DNA from: Psilocybe azurescens
Lineage: Eukaryota > Basidiomycota > Agaricomycetes > Agaricales > Agrocybaceae
Reading direction: 5' to 3'
Length of the DNA stretch: 15,018 nucleotides
NCBI GenBank assembly: GCA_023853785.1
Contig: JAJIRX010000810.1
Span: 1-15,018 of the forward strand
The notes under the pieces are model-generated. The model saw only the letters and a program-made list of their open reading frames with translations. It ran no database searches and was not told the DNA's origin. Numbering within the stretch: position 1 is the stretch's first letter; the number at the start of each line of letters is the position of its first letter. Of the stretch, positions 1 to 8,738 are shown one piece after another. The translations under genes and the position numbers were made by a program.

Positions 1-1364
1 CCCCTACCTAGCACCAACTGACTTCGCTCTGGGCAGAGATTCTTCCACAAATGCACTAGCGCTCTCTGCGTCTCAATCAGAGCAAATAATGGACTAAACC
101 CATGGTGAGCATTTCCATAAACTCTCTAAAACACGTTTTTTCTGCATACCTTGTATTTTATGAGATAGTTCGTGTCCTGCACATACGTCGCGGAATGCTC
201 ATGGGGCCGCAGGTGGTGGAGCAATCTGAGAATGGTAGATGTGTATCTTGGTATGTCATTGAATTACAATCAGCTAAAGCTTAAAATGATATACAACCAA
301 CTGAGAAACCACGCATATAGGGTACTGGCGCGCTTTCTATAAGATGATTCTGAAGATTAGGGAGTATAGGAGAGCGACGGACATCTTGCCGAGGGTGACT
401 GCTTAGCGTACACAAGCCTCGCCCGCAATACCTCAACTACAATATTCCAAACATCCCAAGTCGACGGCGCGATGAATGCAGTATGTACCTAGTACACCCG
501 CTATAAACTATTTGAAAATTTCGGCTGAAACTAACAAACGACATCGCGAATATTGACGTTTGTGGCAACTCAACATCAACTTGACGATTGCTCTTACCAG
601 ACCTGGAGCGTCCGGTTGTCCTCAAGCCAGGCTGGACCCGCTCATATGCGTCAGATTAGCACAACTACAAGGAAGAACTACTACCTTGAACAGGGACGCA
701 AATCGCCTCAAATGAACGTCATTGTGGATTTCTGCCCTTTGATGCTCATGCACTAAACTACTTTTGCTTATGTCAGTACACACCCTCTCGTCGCACAAAT
801 AGCCCAGCGACCTTCAAAGCAAGTGGCAAGTTGTGCGAACTCTTAACGACCCGCACAGGCATATTATGCATCTCTCGATGATCATGTGTCTCATTTTAAC
901 CCCAGTTAAGGTGAACCTCGATGCACCTACATATGCCTTCTTCGTCCATAAATTTCTGATTGACGGGTCGTACGTAGTCGTCTTTATCCTCTCGCCCTCG
1001 GTATTTATAGGATAAATTGTTCAATCTGGAGTCCATGTAAGCCACCCTGATTAACCAACAATAGTTAGGATGCTAAAAACACATCTTCATCCTTCTTAGG
1101 AGCGCTGGAACATGTCGGCACGCGCATGGAGGTAATACTCAAGCCCTCTTCACCGTTTGAAAAGGCATCCTTATGGCTTCTAACCCGCATTGTGTCCACA
1201 ACACCGATTCGCTAAGCTTCGTCCCGAAGATAGTCCATACCGGCCCTCTGAACTGTCATGAGGTGTTTAGTACCATATAATCTAGAGGCCAGCTATCGAA
1301 TCTCGGTTGTTCCACATCTCCCAGTTTTGTTCAGTCTATCTGCCGCTGTTCTTCTGAAGCACCT
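1..1364. other. Upstream region without a recognisable gene
   Basis: Only short open frames (60-80 codons) occur here on either strand. None shows a domain, a consistent codon pattern or a plausible splice chain that I recognise. The last part is probably the promoter of the glycoside hydrolase gene: a TATA-like string (catataat) lies near 1274-1281, and a pyrimidine-rich stretch at about 1310-1360 lies just before the chosen start, which is common in basidiomycete promoters. A second TATA-like string (tatttata) lies near 1002-1009. No tRNA or rRNA signature was seen. Confidence 0.5.
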
Positions 1365-2566
1365 ATGGAACGAGTCTTTGCCTGTCTTCTGGGCATCCCT
1401 CTCTTTGAGTGGGATACATGCCATCGGCCAGGATACATGTGTTACTTTCAAACCTTCTACCAACACATTTGCCGTCGTAAACAACAAGAAAGCTTCCCCA
1501 TCCTCATTTCGCCAGACGAATGGCCTGGCGTTCAACTCGCTGCTGCTGACTTCCAGGCTGATATACAGCGCGTCACCTCAGTCAAACCATCTTTGACTAA
1601 CTTCACTGTCGCCACTACGCCTACCGACTCGGTCGCAAATTCTTCATCACCAGCAGATGCGTCTTTAGTAAACCACCCACTAGTGCTCCAATTATCATCG
1701 GCACTCGGAAAGTCCTCCGTCATCGACCAGGTGGTGAAGTCCGCCAAAATAGACGTCTCTTCCATCGAAGGAAAATGGGAGTCATTCATCACGTGTCGTC
1801 AGCAACCCACTTCCAGGAGTGGCTAGCGCCTACGTAATTATTGGGGCTGACAAGCGCGGTACGATCTTTGCGTTATATGACCATTCAGAGCAGTTCGGTG
1901 AGTTCATCCTCTATTTTTGACTGAATGCCATTAGTTTGTAGCCCGTTTAACTTTCATTCCCACCGTTGTCTTTTCCAAAATTGTACACTTACCAATCTGT
2001 TCTGTCCGATGAATTAGGCGTATCCCCATGGTACTGGTATGTTCTATTTTATCAAACTGGCTGGCGCGTCTTGGCGGCCCGTGGTAGAATCGCATCAAAA
2101 TAACCTGCTCCTTCCTCAGGTGGGCTGACGTTCCAACCACTACTCAGTCAGATATTTTTGTTACGAACTCAGGGTGCTCTCACGGCTCGCCTTCTGTGAA
2201 GTACCGCGGTATATTTCTCAATGACGAACAACCAGCTCTGCAGAACTGGGCCGCAGAAAAGTTCACGAATGGAACAGGGGCCCAATTTACCGGCAGTCCA
2301 TTCAATCATCTGTTCTATACCAAACTGTGAGCCGCGTTTTATTCCTGGTTCGATTTGTATGAGCTTCAATGTATTCTTTGTAGGTTTGAGCTTATTTTGA
2401 GGATGAAAGGAAATTACCTATGGCCCGGTATGCGCTGCCATCTCGCTCTTTGCGCCAGGAATAGCTTTAAATCCCGCAAATAGCTGTCTGGGGTAGCGCC
2501 TTTGCCATTGATGATCCACAGGAATCAGCCTTTGGCCGACTATTATGGTGTGGTAATGGGTACAAG
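1365..2566 (+). other. GH115 5' exon block (N-terminal domain into catalytic domain)
   Basis: My exon map is: 1365-1897, 2018-2036, 2120-2326, 2384-2427 and 2484-2566. The introns start GTGAGT, GTATGT, GTGAGC and GTATGC and end in TAG or CAG. Joining across them restores family text such as PWYWWADVP at the first two junctions and LRMKGNYLWP before 2427. The 19-nt exon 2018-2036 encodes only about six residues (VSPWYW), so automated gene finders are likely to miss it. Frame breaks are seen near 1400, 1500 (a C run one base short), 1793 and 2521 (one extra G). Confidence 0.75.
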
Positions 2567-2623
2567 GTATGCTATCCCTGTCTCGTACTCAATATGATCT
2601 AGTGTTATATCCACATTCTCCAG

Positions 2624-4700
2624 TCATCAAGAACCTATGATGCGCTCCACTCCCAACGAATTCAGTATCTTCGGCAAAGGGCCGTGGGACTATACTACAA
2701 ACGCTGACAACATTAACGAATTTGGCTTGAGGGAGCAGAGCGTGCTAGACCATTCGAATCGGTGTATACAATTGGAATGAGGATTCGGTGACCGTGAGTT
2801 CTACCCTGCATCTTTAAATAACGGATTACAAATTGAACGTAATTACAGTGCCTCTTTCGGAGAATACGAATATCGCACTTCTTCAAGGCGTCATTGCAAA
2901 CCAGACTGAGATCTTACAAAAGGTTTACAATAAAACGGACGTCTCCGACATTCCCCAGATTTGGGCTCTCTGTAAGTGTCTCCTCCGCTTTATTAAAATC
3001 CATACATCGTTGAAAAGGAAATAATAGACAAGGAGGTAGAAGGATACTACGACGATGGAATGCGTGTTCCCGATTATGTTACTCTTCTTTGGTCAGACGA
3101 TAAGTAAGTTGCTTCACGTGCATCTCACATTTAGGTTTCTTAAGTGTTCTTTAGCTGGGGAAACGTCCATCGCCACCCAACCTCGTCAGAAAGAAACAGA
3201 ACGGGAGGAGCTGGTATTTATTATCATGTAAATATTACTTCCCTTTGCTCCGGCACTCGTATTGGAGCGCCTTATTTTTGTAGGTTGACTATGTAAGTTA
3301 GCTGAAAGACTGTTGAGCTGTTGACCGACAACACGCTGCAGTGTCGGAACCCCAAGAGATTATAAGTGGATTACTGTGAGTGACATGATACGTCGCCTTC
3401 CAATGTAGACCTTGCTGAATAGAAACTCAGAGCACACAAGTCGAAAAGGTATACAACAAATGCAATCAGTCAGGATACCTTCATTCTAAACCAAACTATA
3501 TACAACAACAAATGTCCCTCGCCATTCAACGCCAAGCCGACCGACTCTGGATCTTGAATGTCGGCGATCTCAAGCCATACGAGCGGGAGACCGAATTCTT
3601 CCTCAGTTATGGATGGAACTCGACTCGCTGGACACCGGCTAATGTACAGACCTTCGTCAGTGGGCAACTCGTGAATTCGATCTGTCCCAGAAAGGATACG
3701 GCTACCGTTACAAGCATCATCGGCAATTTGACGAGATTCAATGCAAGGAGGAAGCCGGAGTTGCTGAACGGAACAACCTACAGCTTGATCAATTACAGAG
3801 CGTTAAAAATCGCAGGCTCCTGTGCGATATGATTTAATCTTCAGAGCGGATAATATTTTGCCGATTGGGCAACCTTGAAGCAGCATCGACTGTAATCTAT
3901 AACAGCTTGTCGATTGCTATGAAACCTGCCTTCTTCCAACTTGCATCATCCAGTCATCGCAAGCAACAACGTTGCTAAAATGGTTTTCACTTAGTTCTTT
4001 ATTGTCCTAGCATGTATCTAATTTTTTATTTATTTAGCTGGTCGCCGCAGGACAGAATAATTCTAAGAGCGTCACAAGCACGGGTGCGTCATTCTTGACA
4101 GAAGCTCTTTATACCATGCTAAAAGATAAGTTAGCTGAGCACAAACCAACTTGCGGATACTGTTGAGCAACTGTTCGAGAAAGACTTCGATATTGAAACG
4201 CAGTACCATACGCTACTTAACGGTGAGCTAGTTTAACGATAATACACTGTGTATAAAGCTAAAACTCTTTCAGGAAAATGGGACCAGTAGGTTATCAACC
4301 GTTTTTTGGTGATCAGTGCTCACCTTTTATTTCCATGAAGCATGATGGATCAAACCCGTAAGCGATGCTTTATATGTTTCCGTCGACTCATTTATTGACA
4401 TTAATCCACAGACTTGGGATACTTCTACTGGCAGCAACCAATGACAAACAGGTACTTATCAGTCTTGGGGTAGAGTTTTTTCTATATTTAGGGCATATTG
4501 TTTCAATAGCATGCCATTGATCTCCCGTGTTCAGTCAAAAAGAATGCACTTGCAGGAGTCATGCGAATTGTACCCGAGGGTACTCTAGAGCCTGGTAAGA
4601 TATTTCGTATCGTCTCTTCAGTTTGAATCATGTTTCTTAACTTCCACACACAGGCCGGGAGACAATCCAAATCAATGCGCACTGGGTTACAACTGTCCAC
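2624..4700 (+). other. GH115 central exon block (catalytic domain)
   Basis: My exon map continues: 2624-2793, 2849-2971, 3028-3103, 3155-3227, 3284-3292, 3342-3375 and about 3423-3801. After that come 3845 to about 3980 and several smaller exons up to 4600. The exon at 3284-3292 has only nine bases. Junctions join into family text, for example IWAL with the segment reading EVEGYYDDGM at 2971/3028, and SDDNWGNV at 3103/3155. Frame breaks occur near 2722 (T run short), 2780 (G run short), 3292, 3660, 3695, 3862, 3872, 3932 and 4545. Exon boundaries after 3980 are less certain than before it. Confidence 0.65.
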
Positions 4701-5783
4701 CTCCTTCCGTCACCCTGGACAACTTCTCTCCTATCGCCGACCGCTACTTTGATGTTGGAGCCGGTGGACCTACTTCATTCACGTTCACTGCTACCAGCAA
4801 TGTTACCTGGATCAAACTCACACCTGCCAAGGGGTCTATCTCGCCGACGTCTCCAGAACAACGCGTGATTGCTAGCGTCACTGACTGGAGTAAGCTTAGT
4901 GCCGGCAGCAACACAGCTCAGATCATTTTTACCGCTACGGCTGTCGGACAGGCTGCGCTGATTGTGCCTGTGATGTTCTTTGCTGTCAAGAACACCCCTC
5001 CGAGTGGGTTCAAAGGTGCGATAATCTCAAGCTCACTGGCGAAGTTTGCTCATAAGATGTGTAGGCTTTGTCGAAGGGACTGGCGTTATCTCAGTTGAGG
5101 CAGCACATGCAACTAGAAAGACTACAGTTCAGGGCATTTCGTGGACGGAGCTCCCTGGCCTTGGCAGAACTCTATCTGCCGTCACTCCAATGCCTTTAGG
5201 CGATGTTAACTTCACTGTTGGAGCCGGCCCAACTTTGTGAGTAGTTCTATATGACTAGGATTAGCTCAATTAGTGATTTTGCTGAGACCTTTATTAGGGA
5301 ATATGATTTCGTCAACTTCAATAACCAAGCTGGTGGAAATGTAACTGTGATTGTGCACCTTTCCCCTTCTCTCAATGCGAATACGGATCAGCAACCATTG
5401 GCTTATTCTATCCAGATCGACTCGCAAGCGCCCGTAAAAGTCATACCTGTCGGATCTGAGATTCCTGGAGGATTGCCTGATGGATGGGATTCGAATGATG
5501 GCTGGGTCGCCAACTCTATCATCACAACGCCCACGAGCTTTAGCGGGTGGATCCTGGTGCTCACACTTTGAAGGTGAGCACTCGAATCTACTTTCTTGAC
5601 TTTGTAATATAGAAGCTGAGCTATTGGAAAGATTTCGATGATGGAGCCTGCGGTCGTCATCCAAAAGATAGTGATCGGTGCGTTCTTCTCCTATTCATGG
5701 TAGAAGGTTCTTGACGAAACACTCTCAGATGCCGGGGACTGCAACCAAGCTATCTTGGTCCTCCCGAAAGTTTACTCATTTGA
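4675..5783 (+). other. GH115 3' exon block (C-terminal accessory domain)
   Basis: Exons: about 4675-5015, 5065-5236, 5298-5573, 5632-5677 and 5729-5783. This part reads PPPSVTLDNFSPIADRYFDV, then an Ig-like segment rich in Ser, Thr and Val, then MMEPAVVIQKIVI and the terminal LGPPES before the stop at 5781-5783. It matches the order expected for the GH115 C-terminal domain, a beta-rich module after the catalytic core. Only two frame breaks were seen, both G runs that seem one base short (near 5549 and 5739). This block is therefore much better preserved than the middle of the gene. Confidence 0.75.
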
Positions 5784-5978
5784 CCAATTCCTTTACATAG
5801 TCGTTGTTGGACTTTTCTGTTGTATATCTGTATATGTTTTCCTCTTCTTCAAACCGCGTGGATGAATAGATGGACTCCATTTTCGTCAGAAAGGGACGTG
5901 GAACCCACACACAGGGAGAATGATATGTGTCAATCGTAATTTAATAACTCAGTTAACTTATGTAAGTCATTAACAGGA
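5784..5978. other. Short convergent intergenic spacer
   Basis: The GH115 gene ends at 5783 and the minus-strand gene ends at 5979, so about 195 bp serve as 3' flanks of both. The spacer is AT-rich. On the minus strand a TTATTAAAT string near 5938-5946 could act as a polyadenylation signal for the minus-strand gene. I see no gene here. Confidence 0.5.
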
Positions 5979-6205
5979 TCAACTCTGCTCGATATACCCA
6001 TCATTCACCAGCTCGATATTCCCACCTTTCTCCTTGGTGACTTGGCCAACATCTCAGCTTCTCTTTAGATAGATAGTGAGTATGTTGTAGAAGAGCTGCA
6101 GAAGCAAAATTGCAATTTTTGACGTTGATATGTTACCTTTTTGATGACCCTGAAGATGCGTGACATACATGGACTTCTCTTCCACTGCTGGCGCCGACCA
6201 GTGTA
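5979..6205 (-). CDS. C-terminal end of an unidentified host gene (two exons)
   Basis: On the minus strand an exon from about 6205 to 6137 reads APAVEEKSMYVTHLQGHQK. An 84-nt intron (6136-6053) starts GTAACA, has a CTCAC branch-like site and ends TGAG. The last exon, 6052-5979, reads DVGQVTKEKGGNIELVND and ends GYIEQS before TGA at 5981-5979. The split codon closes exactly and gives an uninterrupted, hydrophilic, Lys/Glu-rich tail, which argues for a real gene. I do not recognise the family. Upstream, the frame runs into the repeat block that begins near 6201 with no clear acceptor, so the gene is either truncated by that insertion or continues through an intron I cannot define. Confidence 0.5.
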
Positions 6206-6688
6206 AGTAAAACTTACAGTGAATTAAATACAGAACTTATGTAAGAATTGCTGTAAGTATGACATACAGCACTTCTGTTTGAAAATAATACAAACAGATA
6301 TTCTGTTTGTACAAGTTAAACAAACAGTATTTCTGTTTCTAAGCTAAAATAATACACCTGAATAAAGAGAATTTCTATTCTTTGTCTGTTTTTAAATATA
6401 CAGAACAGCTGTATGTAATTGCTGTATGTAAACATACAGATATTGTGTATGTAATTGCTGTATGTTATACAAACATGAGTTCTGTAAAGAAAACTTACAG
6501 TCAACAGAATTTCTGTTTAGTTTTATGTATATAATTGCTGTATGTAAAACTTACACCGAAATATACAGTATTCAACTCACTCAGGTATATTTTGGTGTAA
6601 GTTTTACATACAGCAATTATATACATAAATTCCGTAAGTAAAACAAACAGAAATTCTGTAATTTGACTGTAAGTTTTCTTTACAGAAC
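6201..6688. repeat. AT-rich block of short inverted repeats (foldback or MITE-like)
   Basis: The block is built from recurrent motifs: gtaagt/acttac, ctgtatgtaa/ttacatacag and acaaacag/ctgtttgt. At least three copies of a longer unit beginning aaaacttacagt can be seen, starting near 6208, near 6491, and inverted from 6680. The left edge, tgtaagtaaaacttaca, is itself a small palindrome. There is no coding signal; open frames here are AT-rich noise. It resembles a degenerate non-autonomous foldback element. No target-site duplication could be assigned, because the outer borders are unclear. Confidence 0.65.
6479..6688. repeat. Long near-perfect inverted repeat
   Basis: The left arm 6479-6566 and right arm 6585-6688 are reverse complements around an 18-nt loop (6567-6584). 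The outer end reads gttctgtaaagaaaac on the left and its complement on the right. The inner end reads cgaaatatac against gtatattttg. The right arm has two short extra segments, so it is about 16 nt longer. A transcript would form a stable hairpin of about 90 bp. It is probably the core of the foldback element around it. Confidence 0.85.
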
Positions 6689-7875
6689 ATGTTGAGATGT
6701 TTAGTGAGGGTGTCTTTGTAATTGCCCAATACACAACACCCAATCAAATATTTATATTGATCAGTTCGATCTGGGAGGTAAGCTTTTAAGGCTTATTACA
6801 ATAACTAGTTTAGCAGAGTACAGACTTAGACGATTGCTCTTTGGTGATCACTAGTAGCTAGAGAACTCTTTTAGACAGGTGAGTACACACAAGGCACTGA
6901 AATAGTAAGGGCAATCTCTCTATGTGAGGGTGATCACCAATATCAAGGGAATCGCTTTTGGGGGCAAGTGTATGGGACACCTAACAGGTCGCTTTATAAA
7001 ACCCAAACTCAAACTATCAAACACTATAAGTGATCACCCATATTAACACATAGCAGATCCTTAGTTCCTATAAGCAACTGGGCACACTAGTCCACAGTCC
7101 TTAGTTTGCTATAGGCAACATCCTGAAACAGTCGGATTTCTCTGACAGTTGTCCCTAGTTACTATGAGCAATCACTAGCCTTTATAGGGTTCCCACCTGT
7201 ACTTAACAATCCCCAGGGCAGTCTTTCTATAGGCAACATCCTGAACAGTCAGAGTTCTCTGACAGTTATCCCTAGTTACTATGAGCAATCACTAGCCATA
7301 TAGGGTTCCAACCCATACTTAACAATCCCCAGGGCAGTCCACAGATGACTTATAAAAGCCTGCTTATCAAGTCTAATAGACCTGACGTTGAATATAACAA
7401 TGGCAATCACTCACAAAACCAGGTAGCACCTAATTGCTTAAGGTGAACTGTAGTGTTCAATCTCTTATCACACAAATCACTAGTCCTCAAAGTATTAACA
7501 CTGGAATTCTTATTCAGAGTAAATTCTGATATCAAATCTGGGGTGTAGATTACTTGGTTCCTATTCTAAGATACAGGGCTGTTTTTATAGACTAAATACA
7601 TAGATACTTTGGCTTGTGATAATTGAAAGAGACTAAGAGAAAAGGAAGGAAATGGGCCACATGCTGCCTAGCCTTTGCTACACCAATTATAATAGTGGAA
7701 AGTACTAGTTTGCCTGGGCTACAGTGTTTTATTTGAAGATAACATTGTTGTCCATGTGGCAGTGCCTCCTTGGGTAGCAATCACCCAACTTATTTTATCA
7801 GATGGCTTGCGGCTAAGGCATGTTGGTACTAGATTGCTTAGGGGTATATTTCTTAGGAAACCCTACCAAGGTTCC
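6689..7875. other. Non-coding repetitive flank of the retrotransposon
   Basis: No gene is visible in this stretch. It holds a tandem duplication (7109-7339), three copies of a palindromic tgatcac motif, and two TATA-like strings (tttataaaac near 6993 and cttataaaag near 7350). The composition is AT-rich and unlike the glycoside hydrolase gene. It could be a long LTR or the remains of an older mobile element into which the chromovirus inserted, but I could not find matching termini, so this is a guess. Confidence 0.4.
7109..7339. repeat. Tandem duplication of about 115 bp, two copies
   Basis: Copy 1 spans 7109-7226 and copy 2 spans 7227-7339. Both begin ctataggcaacatcctgaa, share ctagttactatgagcaatc in the middle and end aatccccagggcagtc. 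They differ at roughly ten positions, mostly single-base changes and short indels. A weaker partial copy may lie just upstream (7070-7100, with ccacagtcc). The function is unknown. Confidence 0.85.
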
Positions 7876-8281
7876 TGTTACGACTTCAAGCTTATATTCA
7901 CGTGCATGGATAAAGCCGACAGTCATAGTCAAGAACAGCGAGTTCCAAGCAGTGTCAAGTAAGAGGATAGATTCTCAAGAACTAGCTAAAGAATACAGTG
8001 GATCCTTCCTGGTATAAATACTATGAACCATACAGCAGTTGAAACGAGTTTGAATGTTCATCAGCAGATGTATATAAGAATAGAGGAAACAGATCAAACG
8101 TTCATCGAAAGATGTATCATAAAAGATGGAAGTGAAAGTCCATCAAAGATATGATGGAGTTTCGTAGATATGATGGATGGCAAAGTTCATTAGAACATAC
8201 AATGATGTATCATTGATGACAAAAAAAGGAAAGAGAAGGAAGAAAGAGAAAAAAGAAAAAGAAAATAAAGTGTTCGTAACA
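7876..8281 (-). repeat. 3' LTR of the chromovirus (406 bp)
   Basis: In plus orientation it begins TGTTACGA and ends TCGTAACA, a perfect 8-bp terminal inverted repeat. The same sequence recurs at the right end of the window. A polypurine tract lies directly inside it on the minus strand, which fixes its inner border at 8281. It contains a purine-rich run (8220-8270) and, read on the minus strand, TATATACA and TATTTATA strings that may serve as promoter elements. Confidence 0.88.
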
Positions 8282-8292
8282 TTACCCCTAAG
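8282..8292 (-). promoter_or_regulatory. Polypurine tract (plus-strand DNA primer site)
   Basis: On the minus strand CTTAGGGGTAA lies immediately before the TGTTACGA of the 3' LTR. This is the expected place and composition for the RNase H-resistant primer that starts second-strand synthesis in LTR elements. It is the main reason for placing the LTR border at 8281 rather than at 8738. Confidence 0.75.
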
Positions 8293-8293
8293 G

Positions 8294-8312
8294 TTCGACT
8301 GTCCCAGTCGAA
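8294..8312. other. Perfect 8-bp hairpin with 3-nt loop
   Basis: TTCGACTG, loop TCC, then CAGTCGAA. It lies in the 3' untranslated part of the element, between ORF3 and the polypurine tract. The nested solo LTR was inserted right at its edge, and the target-site duplication begins with its last two bases. It could be a packaging or RNA-processing structure; no function can be assigned from one copy. Confidence 0.6.
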
Positions 8313-8315
8313 TGG

Positions 8316-8738
8316 TGTTATGACAAGTCTTTTTCTTTTCTTTCTTTCTTTTCCTTTCTTTGTCATCTTTCACATCATTGATACATCATCGCACGCTCTG
8401 ATGAACTTTACTTTCACTTCCATCTTTATGATACATCTTTGATGAACGTTTGATCTGTTTCTCTTATTCTTATATACATCTACTGATGAACATTCAAACT
8501 CGTTTCAACTCAATCTGTTTCTTCTATTCTTATATACATCTGCTGATGAACATTCGATCTTGTTTCAACTAGCTGTACAGTTCATAGTATTTATACGAGG
8601 GAGCATCTACTGTATTCTTTAGCTAGTTCTTGAGAATCCAACCTGCTTAACCTGCTCAACTTGAACTTGAACTTGTTCTTGTACAACGATTGGTGGTTAG
8701 ATTACGACACTGCGTGACTCTAACTTGAAATCGTAACA
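8316..8738 (+). mobile_element. Solo LTR of a related subfamily, nested and inverted
   Basis: The 423-bp sequence begins TGTTATGACAAG and ends TCGTAACA, and is flanked by a perfect 5-bp duplication AATGG (8311-8315 and 8739-8743). It is homologous to the LTR of the surrounding element but in the opposite orientation. It carries a 60-bp internal duplication and a different 3' third. A solo LTR normally remains after recombination between the two LTRs of a full element. Inversion relative to its host plus the duplication shows independent integration rather than rearrangement. Confidence 0.88.
8455..8570 (+). repeat. 60-bp tandem duplication inside the solo LTR
   Basis: Copies at 8455-8514 and 8515-8570 both run from ctgttt through cttatatacatct and gatgaacattc to tttcaact. 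The LTRs of the surrounding element have only one copy. Each copy brings a TATATACA string, so the duplication doubles a possible promoter element and marks the solo LTR as a distinct subfamily. Confidence 0.75.

Larger units (their letters stand above)
1365..5783 (+). pseudogene. Glycoside hydrolase family 115 gene (xylan alpha-1,2-glucuronidase family), multi-exon, frameshifted
   Basis: GH115 enzymes are secreted and release (4-O-methyl-)glucuronic acid from glucuronoxylan during plant cell wall breakdown. The predicted start MERVFACLLGIPLF reads as a signal peptide and continues, after a frame change near 1400, into SGIHAIGQDTC. Family-typical blocks follow in order: ISPDEWPGVQ, GKSSVIDQVVKSAKID, IEGKWESFIT, GADKRGTIF, KYRGIFLNDEQPALQNW, FGKGPWDYTTNADNINEF, VPDYVTLLWSDD, LWILNVGDLKP, ARRKPELLNGTTYSLINY and YFYWQQPM. 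The C-terminal domain runs from about 4675 to 5783 and ends in PSYLGPPES. About 20 introns of 45-60 nt (two or so longer) interrupt it. The frame is broken at a dozen or more places by 1-2 nt indels, so the sequence as given encodes no full protein. The family assignment is firm. Whether the breaks are biological or consensus errors is open. Confidence 0.88.

Noticed and set aside
437..1015. Several 60-67 codon open frames in the first kilobase
   Set aside because: No domain, no codon pattern and no plausible splice chain; this number is expected by chance.
1258..1596. A separate small gene starting at the ATG at 1258
   Set aside because: Its second half is the GH115 N-terminus in one of two alternating frames. 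The upstream part has no family similarity, and ATG 1365 gives a better signal peptide.
6316..6743. Minus-strand open frames rich in Tyr, Ile and Phe
   Set aside because: They are low-complexity products of the AT-rich inverted repeats (YSNYIH repeated), not protein-like.
6201..7339. CRISPR-like array
   Set aside because: The repeats are irregular, inverted and without uniform spacers, and the genome is clearly eukaryotic.
8290..8315. tRNA-like TTCGA motif
   Set aside because: It is part of a simple hairpin; no cloverleaf can be drawn around it. No tRNA gene was found in the window.
8143..8373. A Lys-rich open frame of 76 codons on the minus strand
   Set aside because: It spans the purine-rich LTR tract and the border of two LTRs, so it is accidental.
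7876..8738. A single 863-bp LTR with matching TGTTACGA/TCGTAACA ends
   Set aside because: It first looked like one LTR with a huge internal inverted repeat. The polypurine tract at 8282-8292, the second terminus at 8281 and the AATGG duplication around 8316-8738 show a 406-bp LTR plus a nested inverted solo LTR.
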